A DNA stretch of 64,000 nt from Prevotella sp. (GCA_016285245.1 JAEEQH010000006.1:1-64000); one strand, 5' to 3'. Counted from the first letter of the stretch, positions 49,662 through 59,284 are shown. Program-made: numbers and translations. The notes: generated from the sequence alone by a model not told the origin.

Positions 49662-51977
49662 ATGCAGAAGAACCTGGTTATTGTCGAGTCGCCTGCCAAG
49701 GCGAAGACCATTGAGAAGTTCCTCGGAAAAGACTTCAAGGTGATGTCCAGCTACGGACATATCCGTGACCTGAAGAAGAAGGAGCTGAGTATTGACGAGA
49801 AGTCGCTCGAACCCGAATATGAAATTCCAGAAGAGAAGAAAAAGCTGGTCGGCGAACTGAAAAAGCAGGCCAAGGCCGCCGAGAAGGTGTGGCTCGCATC
49901 CGATGAAGACCGCGAGGGAGAAGCCATCTCGTGGCACCTTTGTGAGGTGCTCGGACTCGACGAGGCCAATACTAACCGCATCGTCTTCCATGAGATTACC
50001 GAACCAGCCATCCTGGAGGCTATCGAGCATCCGCGCCGGCTGGATATGAATCTCGTCAACGCCCAACAGGCCCGCCGTGTGCTGGACCGTCTGGTAGGCT
50101 TCAAGGTGTCGCCCGTCCTGTGGCGCAAGGTGAAGCCCGCCCTCTCTGCCGGTCGTGTGCAGAGTGTCGCCGTCCGTCTCATCGTCGAGCGTGAGCGCGA
50201 GCTGCAGGCGTTCAAGAGTGAGCCGTTCTACAGCGTCAGCGCCGTCTTCGGCGTCACCAATGCCGATGGTTCGCAGAGCGAGGTGAAGGCCCTGCTCAAC
50301 AACCATCTGAAGACCCACGACGAGGTCATCGCCTTCCTCGAGGCCTGCAAGGATGCTACGTTCACCATCGAGGACGTGCAGAAGAAGCCCATGCGGCGTA
50401 CACCCGCTCCCCCCTTCACTACGTCGACGCTGCAGCAGGAGGCCGCCCGTAAGCTCGGCTTCACCGTCAGCCAGACGATGATGGTGGCCCAGCGCCTGTA
50501 TGAGAGTGGTCGCATCACCTATATGCGTACCGACTCTGTGAACCTGTCGAACCTCTGTCTCGGTGCTGCCAAGAACGAGATTACCAACCTCTATGGTGCC
50601 GACTACGCCAAGACCCGCCAGTACCACACTAGTTCGAAGGGTGCTCAGGAGGCTCACGAGGCTATCCGTCCCACCTATATGAACCAGCCCACCATCGACG
50701 GTACGGCTCAGGAGAAGCGTCTCTACGACCTCATCTGGAAACGTACTCTCGCCTCGCAGATGGCTGATGCCGAGTTGGAGAAGACAACGGTCGAAATCAA
50801 AATGAGAAATGAGAAGGGAGAAGTGATAAATGACAACTCATTTACAGCCGTGGGCGAGATCGTCAAGTTCGACGGTTTCCTGAAGGTCTACCGTGAGTCG
50901 ACTGACGACGAAGAGCAGGAGAACAGCGAGCTCGGCCATGTGCTACCGCCGCTGAAGAAGGGTCAGGAGCTGACCCGTCGCGAGATTCAGGCCACCGAGC
51001 GTTTCAGCCAAGGGCCGCAGCGCTTTACCGAGGCATCGCTGGTCCGCAAGCTCGAGGAGCTGGGTATCGGCCGTCCGTCTACCTATGCGCCCACCATCTC
51101 CACCATCCAGCAGCGCGAGTACGTGCAGAAGGGTGACAAGAAGGGTGAGGAGCGTCAGTATACCATCGACACCCTGAAGGGCAAGCTCATCACGCAGAAG
51201 GTGCGCAAGGAGATGACCGGCTCCGACAAGGGCAAGCTCCTGCCTACCGATGTGGGCGTCGTCGTCAACGACTTCCTCATGGAGAACTTCAAGGATATCA
51301 TGGACTATAACTTCACCGCGAAGGTCGAGCAGGACTTCGACCGCATTGCCGAGGGTGGCGAGACGTGGGAGAAAATGCTCCGCTCGTTCGATAAGACCTT
51401 TGAACCCACCGTCGACAAGGCGATGAACAGCCGTCACGAGCACAAGGCCGGCGAGCGGCAGCTCGGCATCGACCCGAAGAGCGGCAAACCCGTCTTCGTC
51501 AAGATCGGCCGCTTCGGTCCCGTTGTACAGATAGGCTCTGCTGAGGACGCAGAGAAGCCCCGCTTCGCCCAGCTGCCCAAGGACAAGAGTATGGACAGCA
51601 TCACCCTCGACGAGGCGTTGGAGCTCTTCAAACTGCCCCGTGAGATTGGCGACTTCGAGGGCAAGCCCGTCACCATCGGTGCCGGTCGTTTCGGTCCTTA
51701 CATCCTTCATAACAAGGTTTACACGTCGCTGCCAAAGGGTACCGACCCGATGGCTGTCACCCTGGACGAGGCCATCCTTCTCATCGAAGAGAAGCGCCAG
51801 CAGGAGACGAAGAAACTCCTGAAGGTCTTCGCCGAGGACGAGAAGCTCCAGGTGCTCAACGGCCGTTACGGTCCCTACCTGAGCTACGACGGCAAGAACT
51901 ACCGTCTGCCCAAGTCTATGCACGCACGTGCTGAGAAACTGGGCTATGAGGAGTGTATGGAGATAGTGAATAAATGA
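49662..51977 (+). CDS. topA: DNA topoisomerase I
   Basis: A 771-residue type IA topoisomerase that relaxes negative supercoils. The Toprim domain is LVIVESPAKAKTIEKFLG (from residue 4) with SDEDREGEAISWH; the active-site tyrosine is Tyr287 (ITYMRTDSV). The C-terminal part has repeated 'GRFGPyv' modules (IGRFGPVVQ, AGRFGPYIL, NGRYGPYLS) rather than Cys4 zinc fingers, as usual in Bacteroidota. Residues 381-391 (MRNEKGEVIND) are encoded by a repeat shared with the Ca2+-ATPase gene. The stop overlaps the shikimate kinase start. Confidence 0.96.
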   Translation: MQKNLVIVESPAKAKTIEKFLGKDFKVMSSYGHIRDLKKKELSIDEKSLEPEYEIPEEKKKLVGELKKQAKAAEKVWLASDEDREGEAISWHLCEVLGLDEANTNRIVFHEITEPAILEAIEHPRRLDMNLVNAQQARRVLDRLVGFKVSPVLWRKVKPALSAGRVQSVAVRLIVERERELQAFKSEPFYSVSAVFGVTNADGSQSEVKALLNNHLKTHDEVIAFLEACKDATFTIEDVQKKPMRRTPAPPFTTSTLQQEAARKLGFTVSQTMMVAQRLYESGRITYMRTDSVNLSNLCLGAAKNEITNLYGADYAKTRQYHTSSKGAQEAHEAIRPTYMNQPTIDGTAQEKRLYDLIWKRTLASQMADAELEKTTVEIKMRNEKGEVINDNSFTAVGEIVKFDGFLKVYRESTDDEEQENSELGHVLPPLKKGQELTRREIQATERFSQGPQRFTEASLVRKLEELGIGRPSTYAPTISTIQQREYVQKGDKKGEERQYTIDTLKGKLITQKVRKEMTGSDKGKLLPTDVGVVVNDFLMENFKDIMDYNFTAKVEQDFDRIAEGGETWEKMLRSFDKTFEPTVDKAMNSRHEHKAGERQLGIDPKSGKPVFVKIGRFGPVVQIGSAEDAEKPRFAQLPKDKSMDSITLDEALELFKLPREIGDFEGKPVTIGAGRFGPYILHNKVYTSLPKGTDPMAVTLDEAILLIEEKRQQETKKLLKVFAEDEKLQVLNGRYGPYLSYDGKNYRLPKSMHARAEKLGYEECMEIVNK
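50802..50834 (+). repeat. ATGAGAAATGAGAAGGG-type repeat inside topA
   Basis: 33 nt matching 34154-34186 at 27 positions, in the same frame: MRNEKGEVIND here, MKNEKGEIRND there. It sits in a loop between the core and the segment FTAVGEIVKFDGFLKVY. Confidence 0.85.
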
Positions 51978-52510
51978 TGCGAAGAATCATCCTAATAGGC
52001 TACATGGGGTCGGGAAAGACCACCGTCGGCAAAGCCCTGGCGAAGGAACTTGGGCTGCCGTTCTACGATCTCGACTGGTATATCGAGAGTCGTATGCGGA
52101 AGAAGGTGAGTCAGATCTTTGCCGAACGCGGCGAGGAGGGCTTCCGCCAGATTGAGCAGAATATGCTCCACGAGGTCGCCGAGTTCGAGGATGTCGTCGT
52201 CAGCTGTGGCGGCGGCACCCCCTGCTTTTTCGACAACATAGACTATATGAACTCCCAGGCGCAGGTTGTCTGGCTGCGCTGTGAGCCCGAGGTGCTACAG
52301 AAGCACCTGCTCATGGGCAAGGGCGACCGTCCGCTGCTGAAGGGTAAGAACCCCGACGAGCTTCTGGTCTTTATCCGCGAGCAGCTGGCATACCGCGAGC
52401 AGTTCTATGCCAAGGCCAACTATCAGCTTGACGTCACGCTCATGGACAACTTCGACAAGATCAAGGATACGGTCGATAAACTGCGTGAGTTGCTGTTTAA
52501 GGATGAATAA
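51974..52510 (+). CDS. aroK: Shikimate kinase
   Basis: A 178-residue kinase of the shikimate pathway. Walker A is LIGYMGSGKTTVG, the shikimate-binding DLDWYIESR is followed by EEGFRQIEQ, and SCGGGTPCF is the conserved glycine loop; the lid arginine is in KGDRPLLK. It starts with two ATG codons (51974, 51977) that overlap the topA stop, so it is translationally coupled. Confidence 0.95.
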   Translation: MMRRIILIGYMGSGKTTVGKALAKELGLPFYDLDWYIESRMRKKVSQIFAERGEEGFRQIEQNMLHEVAEFEDVVVSCGGGTPCFFDNIDYMNSQAQVVWLRCEPEVLQKHLLMGKGDRPLLKGKNPDELLVFIREQLAYREQFYAKANYQLDVTLMDNFDKIKDTVDKLRELLFKDE

Positions 52511-52541
52511 ATTGTAGATTAATTGAGAATTGAGGGATAGA

Positions 52542-54017
52542 ATGAAGGTGGAAGAGAAAGAGAAGAACCAGTTTGTACGTGAGGTGGCCGAGCAGAAGTA
52601 TGAGTTCGGCTTCACGACGGATGTCCATACGGAGGTCATTGAGAAAGGACTGAACGAGGATGTCGTCAGGCTCATCTCAGCCAAGAAGGGCGAACCGGCG
52701 TGGATGCTCGACTTCCGCCTGAAGGCCTTCCGCTACTGGAAAGAGCAGACGGCGCCCACGTGGGGACACGTCCACGTGCCACAGGTCGACTACCAGGCCA
52801 TCTCTTACTATGCCGACCCCACAGCGAAGAAGGGGCAAGGTGCAGGGAGCAAGGCGCAAGAGAATGCGATTGACCCCGAACTGGAGAAGACCTTCGACAA
52901 GCTCGGCATCCCTCTGGAGGAGCGTCTCGCCCTCTCAGGCAATACCGCCGTCGACGCCATCATGGACTCCGTCAGCGTGAAGACGACGTTCAAGGAGAAA
53001 CTGCGCGAGAAGGGCGTCATCTTCTGCTCTATCGGCGAGGCCATCAAAGAACACGGCGACCTGGTTCGCCAGTACCTCGGTACGGTAGTGCCGTATAAGG
53101 ATAATTTCTATGCCGCCCTGAACTCAGCGGTCTTCAGCGACGGCTCGTTCGTATACATCCCGAAGGGTGTGCGCTGTCCAATGGAGCTGAGCTCCTACTT
53201 CCGCATCAACGCCCGTAATACCGGCCAGTTCGAGCGCACGCTGATCATTGCCGACGACGACTCGTACGTCTCGTACCTCGAAGGCTGTACGGCCCCCATG
53301 CGTGACGAGAACCAGCTGCACGCTGCCATCGTCGAGATTATCGTCATGGACCGCGCGGAGGTGAAGTACTCGACGGTACAGAATTGGTACCCGGGTGACG
53401 AGCAGGGACGAGGCGGTGTCTTGAACCTCGTGACGAAGCGCGGTGACCTGCGCGGTGCCGACTCCAAGCTGTCGTGGACACAGGTAGAGACGGGCAGCGC
53501 CATCACATGGAAGTACCCGTCGTGCATCCTCCGTGGCGACCGCTCGCAGGCGGAGTTCTACTCAGTGGCGGTGACGAACAACTATCAGGAGGCCGACACG
53601 GGCACGAAGATGCTGCACATTGGCCGCGACACGAAGTCGACGATTATCTCGAAGGGTATCTCCGCAGGCCACTCGCAGAACTCCTACCGTGGTTTGGTGC
53701 GTGCAGCGGCGACGGCCGAGAACGCCCGCAACTACTCGTCGTGCGACTCGCTGTTGCTGGGTTCCGACTGTGGAGCCCACACGTTCCCGTATATGGACGT
53801 CCACAACCCCACGGCAGTCTTCGAGCACGAGGCGACGACCTCGAAGATCTCGGAGGACCAGCTGTTCTACTGTAACCAGCGTGGCATACCGACAGAGCAG
53901 GCCGTAGGCCTCATCGTCAACGGCTACGCGAAGGAGGTGCTCCAGAAGCTGCCCATGGAGTTTGCCGTTGAGGCCCAGAAGCTGCTCAGCGTCTCGCTGG
54001 AAGGTACCGTCGGTTGA
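52542..54017 (+). CDS. sufB: Fe-S cluster assembly protein SufB
   Basis: A 491-residue scaffold subunit of the SufBCD complex. Family segments: [86 protein letters not shown] and the end [16 protein letters not shown]. The start [11 protein letters not shown] is chosen over an upstream TTG. Residues 98-107 ([11 protein letters not shown]) replace the usual linker and are encoded by the repeat found between lepB and its paralogue. It lies about 14 kb from sufC, after topA-aroK and before the fucose genes; Bacteroidales usually keep sufB next to sufC. Confidence 0.96.
   Translation: MKVEEKEKNQFVREVAEQKYEFGFTTDVHTEVIEKGLNEDVVRLISAKKGEPAWMLDFRLKAFRYWKEQTAPTWGHVHVPQVDYQAISYYADPTAKKGQGAGSKAQENAIDPELEKTFDKLGIPLEERLALSGNTAVDAIMDSVSVKTTFKEKLREKGVIFCSIGEAIKEHGDLVRQYLGTVVPYKDNFYAALNSAVFSDGSFVYIPKGVRCPMELSSYFRINARNTGQFERTLIIADDDSYVSYLEGCTAPMRDENQLHAAIVEIIVMDRAEVKYSTVQNWYPGDEQGRGGVLNLVTKRGDLRGADSKLSWTQVETGSAITWKYPSCILRGDRSQAEFYSVAVTNNYQEADTGTKMLHIGRDTKSTIISKGISAGHSQNSYRGLVRAAATAENARNYSSCDSLLLGSDCGAHTFPYMDVHNPTAVFEHEATTSKISEDQLFYCNQRGIPTEQAVGLIVNGYAKEVLQKLPMEFAVEAQKLLSVSLEGTVG
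52835..52864 (+). repeat. Copy of the lepB intergenic repeat inside sufB
   Basis: 30 nt identical at 28 positions to 44169-44198. It is in frame and encodes a Gly/Ala/Gln/Lys linker in SufB. Confidence 0.9.
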
Positions 54018-54045
54018 TTCAACACCAATATTATTACCAATAACT

Positions 54046-54993
54046 ATGGAATACAGAAAACTTGGAAAAACAGGACTCGAGGTGTCGGCACTGAGCTTTG
54101 GCGCCTCGTCGTTGGGTGGCGTGTTCCACGACATCGACGAAGGCCGTGCCGTAGACACGGTGGCTGTAGCCCTCGACGGAGGCATGAACCTCATTGACGT
54201 GTCGCCCTACTACGGGCACTACCGCGCCGAGACCGTGCTGGGACGGGCGCTGCGACAGCTGCCACGCGACCGCTATATCCTCTCGACGAAGGTAGGCCGC
54301 TACGGTAAGGACGGCGTGAACACCTGGGACTATAGCGGACGACGCGCCCAGGAGAGCGTCTACGAGAGTATGGACCGTCTGGGGGTGGACCACATCGACC
54401 TGATTCACGTCCACGACATTGAGTTCCAGGCTTCGCTGCCCGGCGGTCTGCAGAAGGTCGTCGACGAGACGCTACCTGCCTTGGTGGAACTGAAGGAGAA
54501 AGGTGTGGTGAGCCACGTGGGCATCACCGACCTGCAGATTGACAATCTGCGCTGGGTCATCGACCATAGTGCCGAGGGTACGGTGGAGACGGTGCTGAAC
54601 TTCTGCCACTACTGCCTGTGCGACGATGCGCTGGCCGACCATCTGGACTACTTCGAGGCACACGGCATCGGTCTCATCAATGCCTCGCCGCTCAGCATGG
54701 GACTGCTCTCCAGCCGTGGCGCTCCTGACTGGCACCCCGCCCCGAAGGCGCTGGCTGACGCCTGCCGCCGTGCTGCGGAGTACTGTGCCCAGAAGAGCTA
54801 CCCGATAGAGAAACTGGCTATGCAGTTCTCTGTCAGCAACCCGCGTGTGCCGTCGACGCTATTCTCGTCGGCCAATCCTGACAACGTGCGCCGTAACCTG
54901 GACTATATCAGCGAGCCCATCGACTGGCAGCTGGTTAAAGAGGTGCAGGACATCATTGGCGATGCCAAGCGACTGACATGGTGTAATACGTAA
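54046..54993 (+). CDS. L-fucose (L-galactose) dehydrogenase, aldo/keto reductase family
   Basis: A 315-residue aldo/keto reductase. Catalytic residues: Asp in LIDVSPYYGHY with the tyrosine, Lys in LSTKVGRYG, His in LIHVHDIEF. The whole matches the L-galactose/L-fucose dehydrogenase branch, which oxidises the sugar to its lactone with NAD(P). The ATG at 54046 gives the family start MEYRKLGKTGLEVS. The next genes encode a lactonase, a fucose-type permease and a zinc dehydrogenase, so this is probably the first enzyme of oxidative L-fucose breakdown. Confidence 0.9.
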   Translation: MEYRKLGKTGLEVSALSFGASSLGGVFHDIDEGRAVDTVAVALDGGMNLIDVSPYYGHYRAETVLGRALRQLPRDRYILSTKVGRYGKDGVNTWDYSGRRAQESVYESMDRLGVDHIDLIHVHDIEFQASLPGGLQKVVDETLPALVELKEKGVVSHVGITDLQIDNLRWVIDHSAEGTVETVLNFCHYCLCDDALADHLDYFEAHGIGLINASPLSMGLLSSRGAPDWHPAPKALADACRRAAEYCAQKSYPIEKLAMQFSVSNPRVPSTLFSSANPDNVRRNLDYISEPIDWQLVKEVQDIIGDAKRLTWCNT

Positions 54994-54997
54994 GGCT

Positions 54998-55885
54998 ATG
55001 ATTATCGATGCACATAGCCACCTGTGGCTGAGACAGGATACGGTGGTGGATGGCTTTCCCATCCGCTCCCTTGACGCGAACCCTAGCCGAAGCCTCTTCT
55101 TTGGCGAGGAGCGCCAGATGCTGCCGCCGTTCATGATTGACGGTAAGAACACCGCCGAGGTCTTTCTAAGCAATATGGACTATGCCCAGGTGGCCGCCGC
55201 CGTGGTGGTACAGGAGGTCATCGACGGCAACCAGAACGCCTACCTCACCGATGTGCAGGCCAAGTTCCCGGAGCGTTTCTGCTGCATGGGTATGGCCTGG
55301 ACGCTGGAGGAAGCAAAGGCAGTGCAGGCGGCAGGCCTGCGCGGTATCGCTTTCCCCGGTCACCGCATGAAGACGTCGCTGCATACGCTTATGCCCATCT
55401 TCAAGTTTATGGAGGAGCAGGGCATGGTGCTGTCGATGTGCTTAGGCGAGGACCCACGGCAGATTGCCGAGATGGCTGAGGTGATACAGGAGTGTCCCCG
55501 ACTGAAGGTTGCCATCGGCCACTTCGGGATGGTTACCACGCCCGCTTTCGAAAGTCAGGTGAAGCTGGCGCGGGAAGGCCAGAACGTGATGATAGAAAGT
55601 GGCGGCATCACGTGGCTCTTTAACGCGGAGTTCTATCCTTACCCCTCTGCCGTGCGCGCCATCCGCCAGGCGGCTGACTGGGTGGGCATCGACCGGCTGA
55701 TGTGGGGCTCGGACTACCCGCGCACCATCACCGCCATCACCTATCGAATGTCGTACGACTTCATCACGAAGAGCACGGAACTGACCGACGACGAGAAACG
55801 CCTCTTCCTCGGCGAGAATGCCCAGCACTTCTACGGGTTCGGCCCGCTTCCCGACCTGCCATATATAAAGAATATGAGTGAATAA
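54998..55885 (+). CDS. Amidohydrolase-family sugar lactonase (probable L-fuconolactonase)
   Basis: A 295-residue amidohydrolase-2 (COG3618-like) enzyme. The metal motif is IDAHSHLW at the N-terminus; further conserved parts are AGLRGIAFPGHR, VAIGHFGM and MWGSDYPRT, whose Asp is the usual catalytic acid. Members of this group open L-fuconolactone or similar lactones. It starts 4 nt after the dehydrogenase, which makes the lactone, so the pairing supports this role. 4-sulfomuconolactone or other lactone substrates cannot be excluded from sequence alone. Confidence 0.85.
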   Translation: MIIDAHSHLWLRQDTVVDGFPIRSLDANPSRSLFFGEERQMLPPFMIDGKNTAEVFLSNMDYAQVAAAVVVQEVIDGNQNAYLTDVQAKFPERFCCMGMAWTLEEAKAVQAAGLRGIAFPGHRMKTSLHTLMPIFKFMEEQGMVLSMCLGEDPRQIAEMAEVIQECPRLKVAIGHFGMVTTPAFESQVKLAREGQNVMIESGGITWLFNAEFYPYPSAVRAIRQAADWVGIDRLMWGSDYPRTITAITYRMSYDFITKSTELTDDEKRLFLGENAQHFYGFGPLPDLPYIKNMSE

Positions 55886-55912
55886 GAACCAGACTGAAAC
55901 CTAAAACATCAC

Positions 55913-57214
55913 ATGACAACCACCAAAAGACCTTTAGTAGAGAAACGCTACCTGTTTACCTTCATACTGATCACCACACTCTTCGCATTGTGGGGATTTG
56001 CCAACGACATCACCAACCCCCTTGTGGCTGCCTTCCAGACGCTGATGGAGATATCGGCCGCCAAGGCGTCGATGGTGCAGTTTGCTTTCTATGGCGGCTA
56101 TGCCACAATGGCCGTTCCAGCGGCCCTGTTCATCCGCAAGTACTCGTATAAAGTCGGCGTGCTCATTGGTCTCTGCCTCTATGCCGTGGGCGCCTTCCTG
56201 TTTATACCCGCTGCACAGTTCCAGGCGTTCTCGTTCTTTTGCCTGTCGCTTTATATCCTGACGTTTGGACTTGCGTTCCTCGAGACTAGTGCCAACCCCT
56301 TCATCCTCTCGCTGGGTCCGAAGGAGAACTCCACCCGACGACTGAACCTGGCACAGGCTTTCAACCCCGTCGGCTCGCTGTCGGGCATGGCCGTAGCGTC
56401 GTTCATCGTCCTGCCCAACCTCATCTCCGACCATCGTGATGCCGCCGGACAGGTTATCTTCCACGGCTTGAGTGAGGCCGAGAAGGCCAGCATCCGCCTG
56501 CATGACCTCGCCGTCATTCGCGATCCCTACGTCGCCATCGGACTAGTGGTGCTCGTGATGTTCATCATCATCGCCCTGACGAAGATGCCCAAGCTGAAGG
56601 GCGACGGCGAGCAGGGTAGCGCCCATGACACGCTGCGTCGCCTGTGGCACAACCATACCTACCGTAATGGCGTGGCCGCACAGGTACTTTATGTGGCAGC
56701 ACAGATCATGGTGTGGACCTTTATCATCCAGTATGCCGACCACTTGGGTATGGACAAGGCGACGGCTCAGCGGTTTAATATCTGTGCCATGTCGCTGAAC
56801 CTCGTTGGCCGCTTCGTTGGCACGTTCATCATGCGCTACGTGAACCAGCGGCGCCTGTTGGGACTCTTTGGCATCGGCGCCTCGCTCTGTACCATCGGTG
56901 CCATCTGCATCGAGGGCATGGCTGGTCTCATCAGCCTCGTGGCCATCAGCCTGTTCATGTCGATCATGTTCCCCAGCATCTACGGTATCGCCCTTGAGAA
57001 CGTCAGCAACGAAGACACCTCGCTGGGTGCTGCCTTCCTGGTGATGGCCATCGTCGGCGGCGCCCTGATGCCCCCGCTACAGGGTCTCATCATCGACCAG
57101 GGCACCATCCTGGGCTGGCCGGCTGTCAACGTATCGTTCGTGCTGCCGCTCATCAGCTTTATCTTTATCACCCTCTACGGATACCGTACGTATCAACAGG
57201 CGAGGGTGAAGTGA
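55913..57214 (+). CDS. fucP: L-fucose:H+ symporter-type MFS permease
   Basis: A 433-residue major-facilitator transporter with twelve membrane helices. It starts with FALWGFANDITNPLVAAFQ, the FucP signature, and has LAFLETSANPFILSLGPKEN and LNLAQAFNPVGSLSGM. FucP transporters bring in L-fucose, and some members other sugars such as glucose or N-acetylglucosamine; gene context favours fucose. Confidence 0.9.
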   Translation: MTTTKRPLVEKRYLFTFILITTLFALWGFANDITNPLVAAFQTLMEISAAKASMVQFAFYGGYATMAVPAALFIRKYSYKVGVLIGLCLYAVGAFLFIPAAQFQAFSFFCLSLYILTFGLAFLETSANPFILSLGPKENSTRRLNLAQAFNPVGSLSGMAVASFIVLPNLISDHRDAAGQVIFHGLSEAEKASIRLHDLAVIRDPYVAIGLVVLVMFIIIALTKMPKLKGDGEQGSAHDTLRRLWHNHTYRNGVAAQVLYVAAQIMVWTFIIQYADHLGMDKATAQRFNICAMSLNLVGRFVGTFIMRYVNQRRLLGLFGIGASLCTIGAICIEGMAGLISLVAISLFMSIMFPSIYGIALENVSNEDTSLGAAFLVMAIVGGALMPPLQGLIIDQGTILGWPAVNVSFVLPLISFIFITLYGYRTYQQARVK

Positions 57215-57215
57215 A

Positions 57216-57256
57216 AGATGTAAGAATGTAAAAATGTAAGAATTAAAAAAAGAAAT
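57216..57256 (+). repeat. ATGTAAGAATGTAAAA repeat in a spacer
   Basis: Units AGATGTAAGA, ATGTAAAA and ATGTAAGA fill the 48-nt spacer between fucP and the dehydrogenase. Confidence 0.7.
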
Positions 57257-57262
57257 AGAAGA

Positions 57263-58282
57263 ATGAAAGCATTACAGATTTCCAGCCCATTCACGCTGGA
57301 TGTAATAGATCTCCCTATGCCCGCCCCTGAGGCTGGCGAGGTGCTGCTGCGCCTGCAGTATGTAGGCTTCTGCGGCTCCGACCTGAACACGTTCCGTGGC
57401 CGTAACCAGATGGCCCTCAGTCCTGTTATTCCCGGCCATGAGATCAGCGCCGTCATCGAAAGTCTGGGCGACAATGTTCCCGAAGGCTTAAAGGTGGGCC
57501 AGACGGTCACCGTCGACCCTTATACGGCCTGTGGCAACTGCCCCAGCTGTCGTAACCGCCGTGTCAACGCCTGTCAGCACAACGAGACACTCGGTGTGCA
57601 GCGTCACGGCGCCATGCGCGAGTACATCTGTGTACCTTGGCAGAAGGTGATTGCCGCCGACGGACTGGCCCAGCGCGACGTGGCCCTCATCGAGCCGATG
57701 AGTGTCGGCTTCCATGCCGTCGACCGTGCTCAGGTCACCGACTCCGACATCGTGCTCGTCATCGGCTGCGGCATGATTGGTGTGGGTGCCATCGTCCGTG
57801 CCTCGCTGCGCGGCGCAACGGTCATCGCCATGGATATCGACGACGAGAAACTCGCCCTGGCCCGTGAACTGGGTGCCTCCGCCACCGTCAACTCCGCCAC
57901 GGAGAATGTCCACGACGCCCTGTCGCGTCTTACTGACGGCTGCGGTCCCGACGTGGTGGTTGAGGCTGTAGGTGCCAGCCCCACTTACCAGACCGCCATC
58001 AATGAGGTGGCCTTTACCGGTCGCGTCGTCTGCATAGGCTACGCCCCTGGTGACATCAGTCTCACGACGAAGTTCTTTGTCCAGAAGGAGCTTGACATCC
58101 GCGGCTCGCGTAACGCCCTGCCCAGTGACTTCCGTGCTGTTATTCGCTACCTGCGTCGCGGCGATTGCCCCACCGACCGCCTTGTCTCGGCTGTCGTTGC
58201 CCCGGAGAAGGCTGCAGAGGCTCTCCAACGGTGGCACGAAGCCCCCGGCCGTGTATTCCGTATTCTGGTCGATTTCCGCTAA
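57263..58282 (+). CDS. Zinc-dependent alcohol/sugar dehydrogenase
   Basis: A 339-residue medium-chain dehydrogenase. Catalytic zinc ligands are in GFCGSDLN and PGHE; the structural zinc site is CGNCPSCRNRRVNAC (four cysteines); the nucleotide fold is VIGCGMIGVGAI. Homologues act on sugar alcohols, L-galactonate or threonine. In this operon it may oxidise a fucose-pathway intermediate such as 2-keto-3-deoxy-L-fuconate, or lactaldehyde-like products; this is inference. The stop codon abuts the stop of the convergent glycosyltransferase gene. Confidence 0.85.
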   Translation: MKALQISSPFTLDVIDLPMPAPEAGEVLLRLQYVGFCGSDLNTFRGRNQMALSPVIPGHEISAVIESLGDNVPEGLKVGQTVTVDPYTACGNCPSCRNRRVNACQHNETLGVQRHGAMREYICVPWQKVIAADGLAQRDVALIEPMSVGFHAVDRAQVTDSDIVLVIGCGMIGVGAIVRASLRGATVIAMDIDDEKLALARELGASATVNSATENVHDALSRLTDGCGPDVVVEAVGASPTYQTAINEVAFTGRVVCIGYAPGDISLTTKFFVQKELDIRGSRNALPSDFRAVIRYLRRGDCPTDRLVSAVVAPEKAAEALQRWHEAPGRVFRILVDFR

Positions 58283-59284
58283 TCAGTGTCTCAGCCTGAG
58301 ATTCTTGAGATATCTATTGTATAAGGGAACTAGTAAGGACGGGACTACTCTAAGGACAAGAGCCATGAGCAAGTATTTCCCGTAACGCGAGCGCACAAGC
58401 ACCCTGCGATAGACCATACTATTGGTACGCAAGTCATCTATGTATTTCTTCTCATGATGAGCTCTTGCTTTCCAAATCTCTTCCAACGAGTTACAGAAAG
58501 CAATGCTCATGATGATATATAGTTTGCGGTCGTACTCTGAAGGATCCTTTTGTACGTAGTCATAGAGGTGTCTCACCACCGTCAGATTGTCGTATCCTTT
58601 CTTCTGATTAATCGACCTGACAATAGAGCCAGGAGTCGGATAGACCAGATAGAGGATATCGTCAAGGACAAGAACCTTCTGGGCAGCCATCAGCACTCTG
58701 GGAGTAAATTCCAAGTCCTCATGGTAGATGTACGGTAGCATGGATAATTGTTGGCTCAATAAGAAATCTCTCTTGAAAAGAAAAGTCATGACTGCTGGCG
58801 AGAAGCGCGACTTGAGTCTCAGCAGACTACAATCAATGATGTTTGAGAGGAACTGCGATCCCGTTACCACCTGTCCCGCCATATCCCGGTAGGACGTCCT
58901 GCGCACCTTCTCGCCATGAATAAGATTTGCGCTACAGAAAGCAATGGCATCGTAGCCCTGAGTCATCTCCTTTTGCAAGACGGCGAAAGCACCTTCTTCC
59001 GCGAAGTCGTCGGAGTCGATGAACCATATATACGTGCCACGGGCATGAGCCAGCCCCATGTTACGGGCACCTCCTGGACCAGCGTGCTGTCCGTTGAGCA
59101 CGTGCAACTGCGGGTTTTCAGCGGCGATGTGTCTGCAGATGGCGGCAGTACGGTCTGCTGACGCGTCATCGACGACGATGACCTCATAGTCGAGGTCGTG
59201 TCCCCGTTGCCGGAATATCGATTCCAGCGTGTCGGCAATAGTTGCCTCTCTGTTGTAGGCAGGTATGATGATGGATAGTGTCAT
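58283..59284 (-). CDS. Family 2 glycosyltransferase
   Basis: A 333-residue GT2 (GT-A fold). The N-terminus MTLSIIIPAYNREATIADTL and the acidic VVDDASADRT precede the metal-binding DSDDF near residue 95. The C-terminal half is helical and ends in a hydrophobic stretch (YLLMALVLRVVPSLLVPLY), which may sit on the membrane. It is last in a minus-strand run of four glycosyltransferases, 3 nt after the previous one. Acceptor and donor unknown. Confidence 0.88.
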   Translation of the reverse strand: MTLSIIIPAYNREATIADTLESIFRQRGHDLDYEVIVVDDASADRTAAICRHIAAENPQLHVLNGQHAGPGGARNMGLAHARGTYIWFIDSDDFAEEGAFAVLQKEMTQGYDAIAFCSANLIHGEKVRRTSYRDMAGQVVTGSQFLSNIIDCSLLRLKSRFSPAVMTFLFKRDFLLSQQLSMLPYIYHEDLEFTPRVLMAAQKVLVLDDILYLVYPTPGSIVRSINQKKGYDNLTVVRHLYDYVQKDPSEYDRKLYIIMSIAFCNSLEEIWKARAHHEKKYIDDLRTNSMVYRRVLVRSRYGKYLLMALVLRVVPSLLVPLYNRYLKNLRLRH

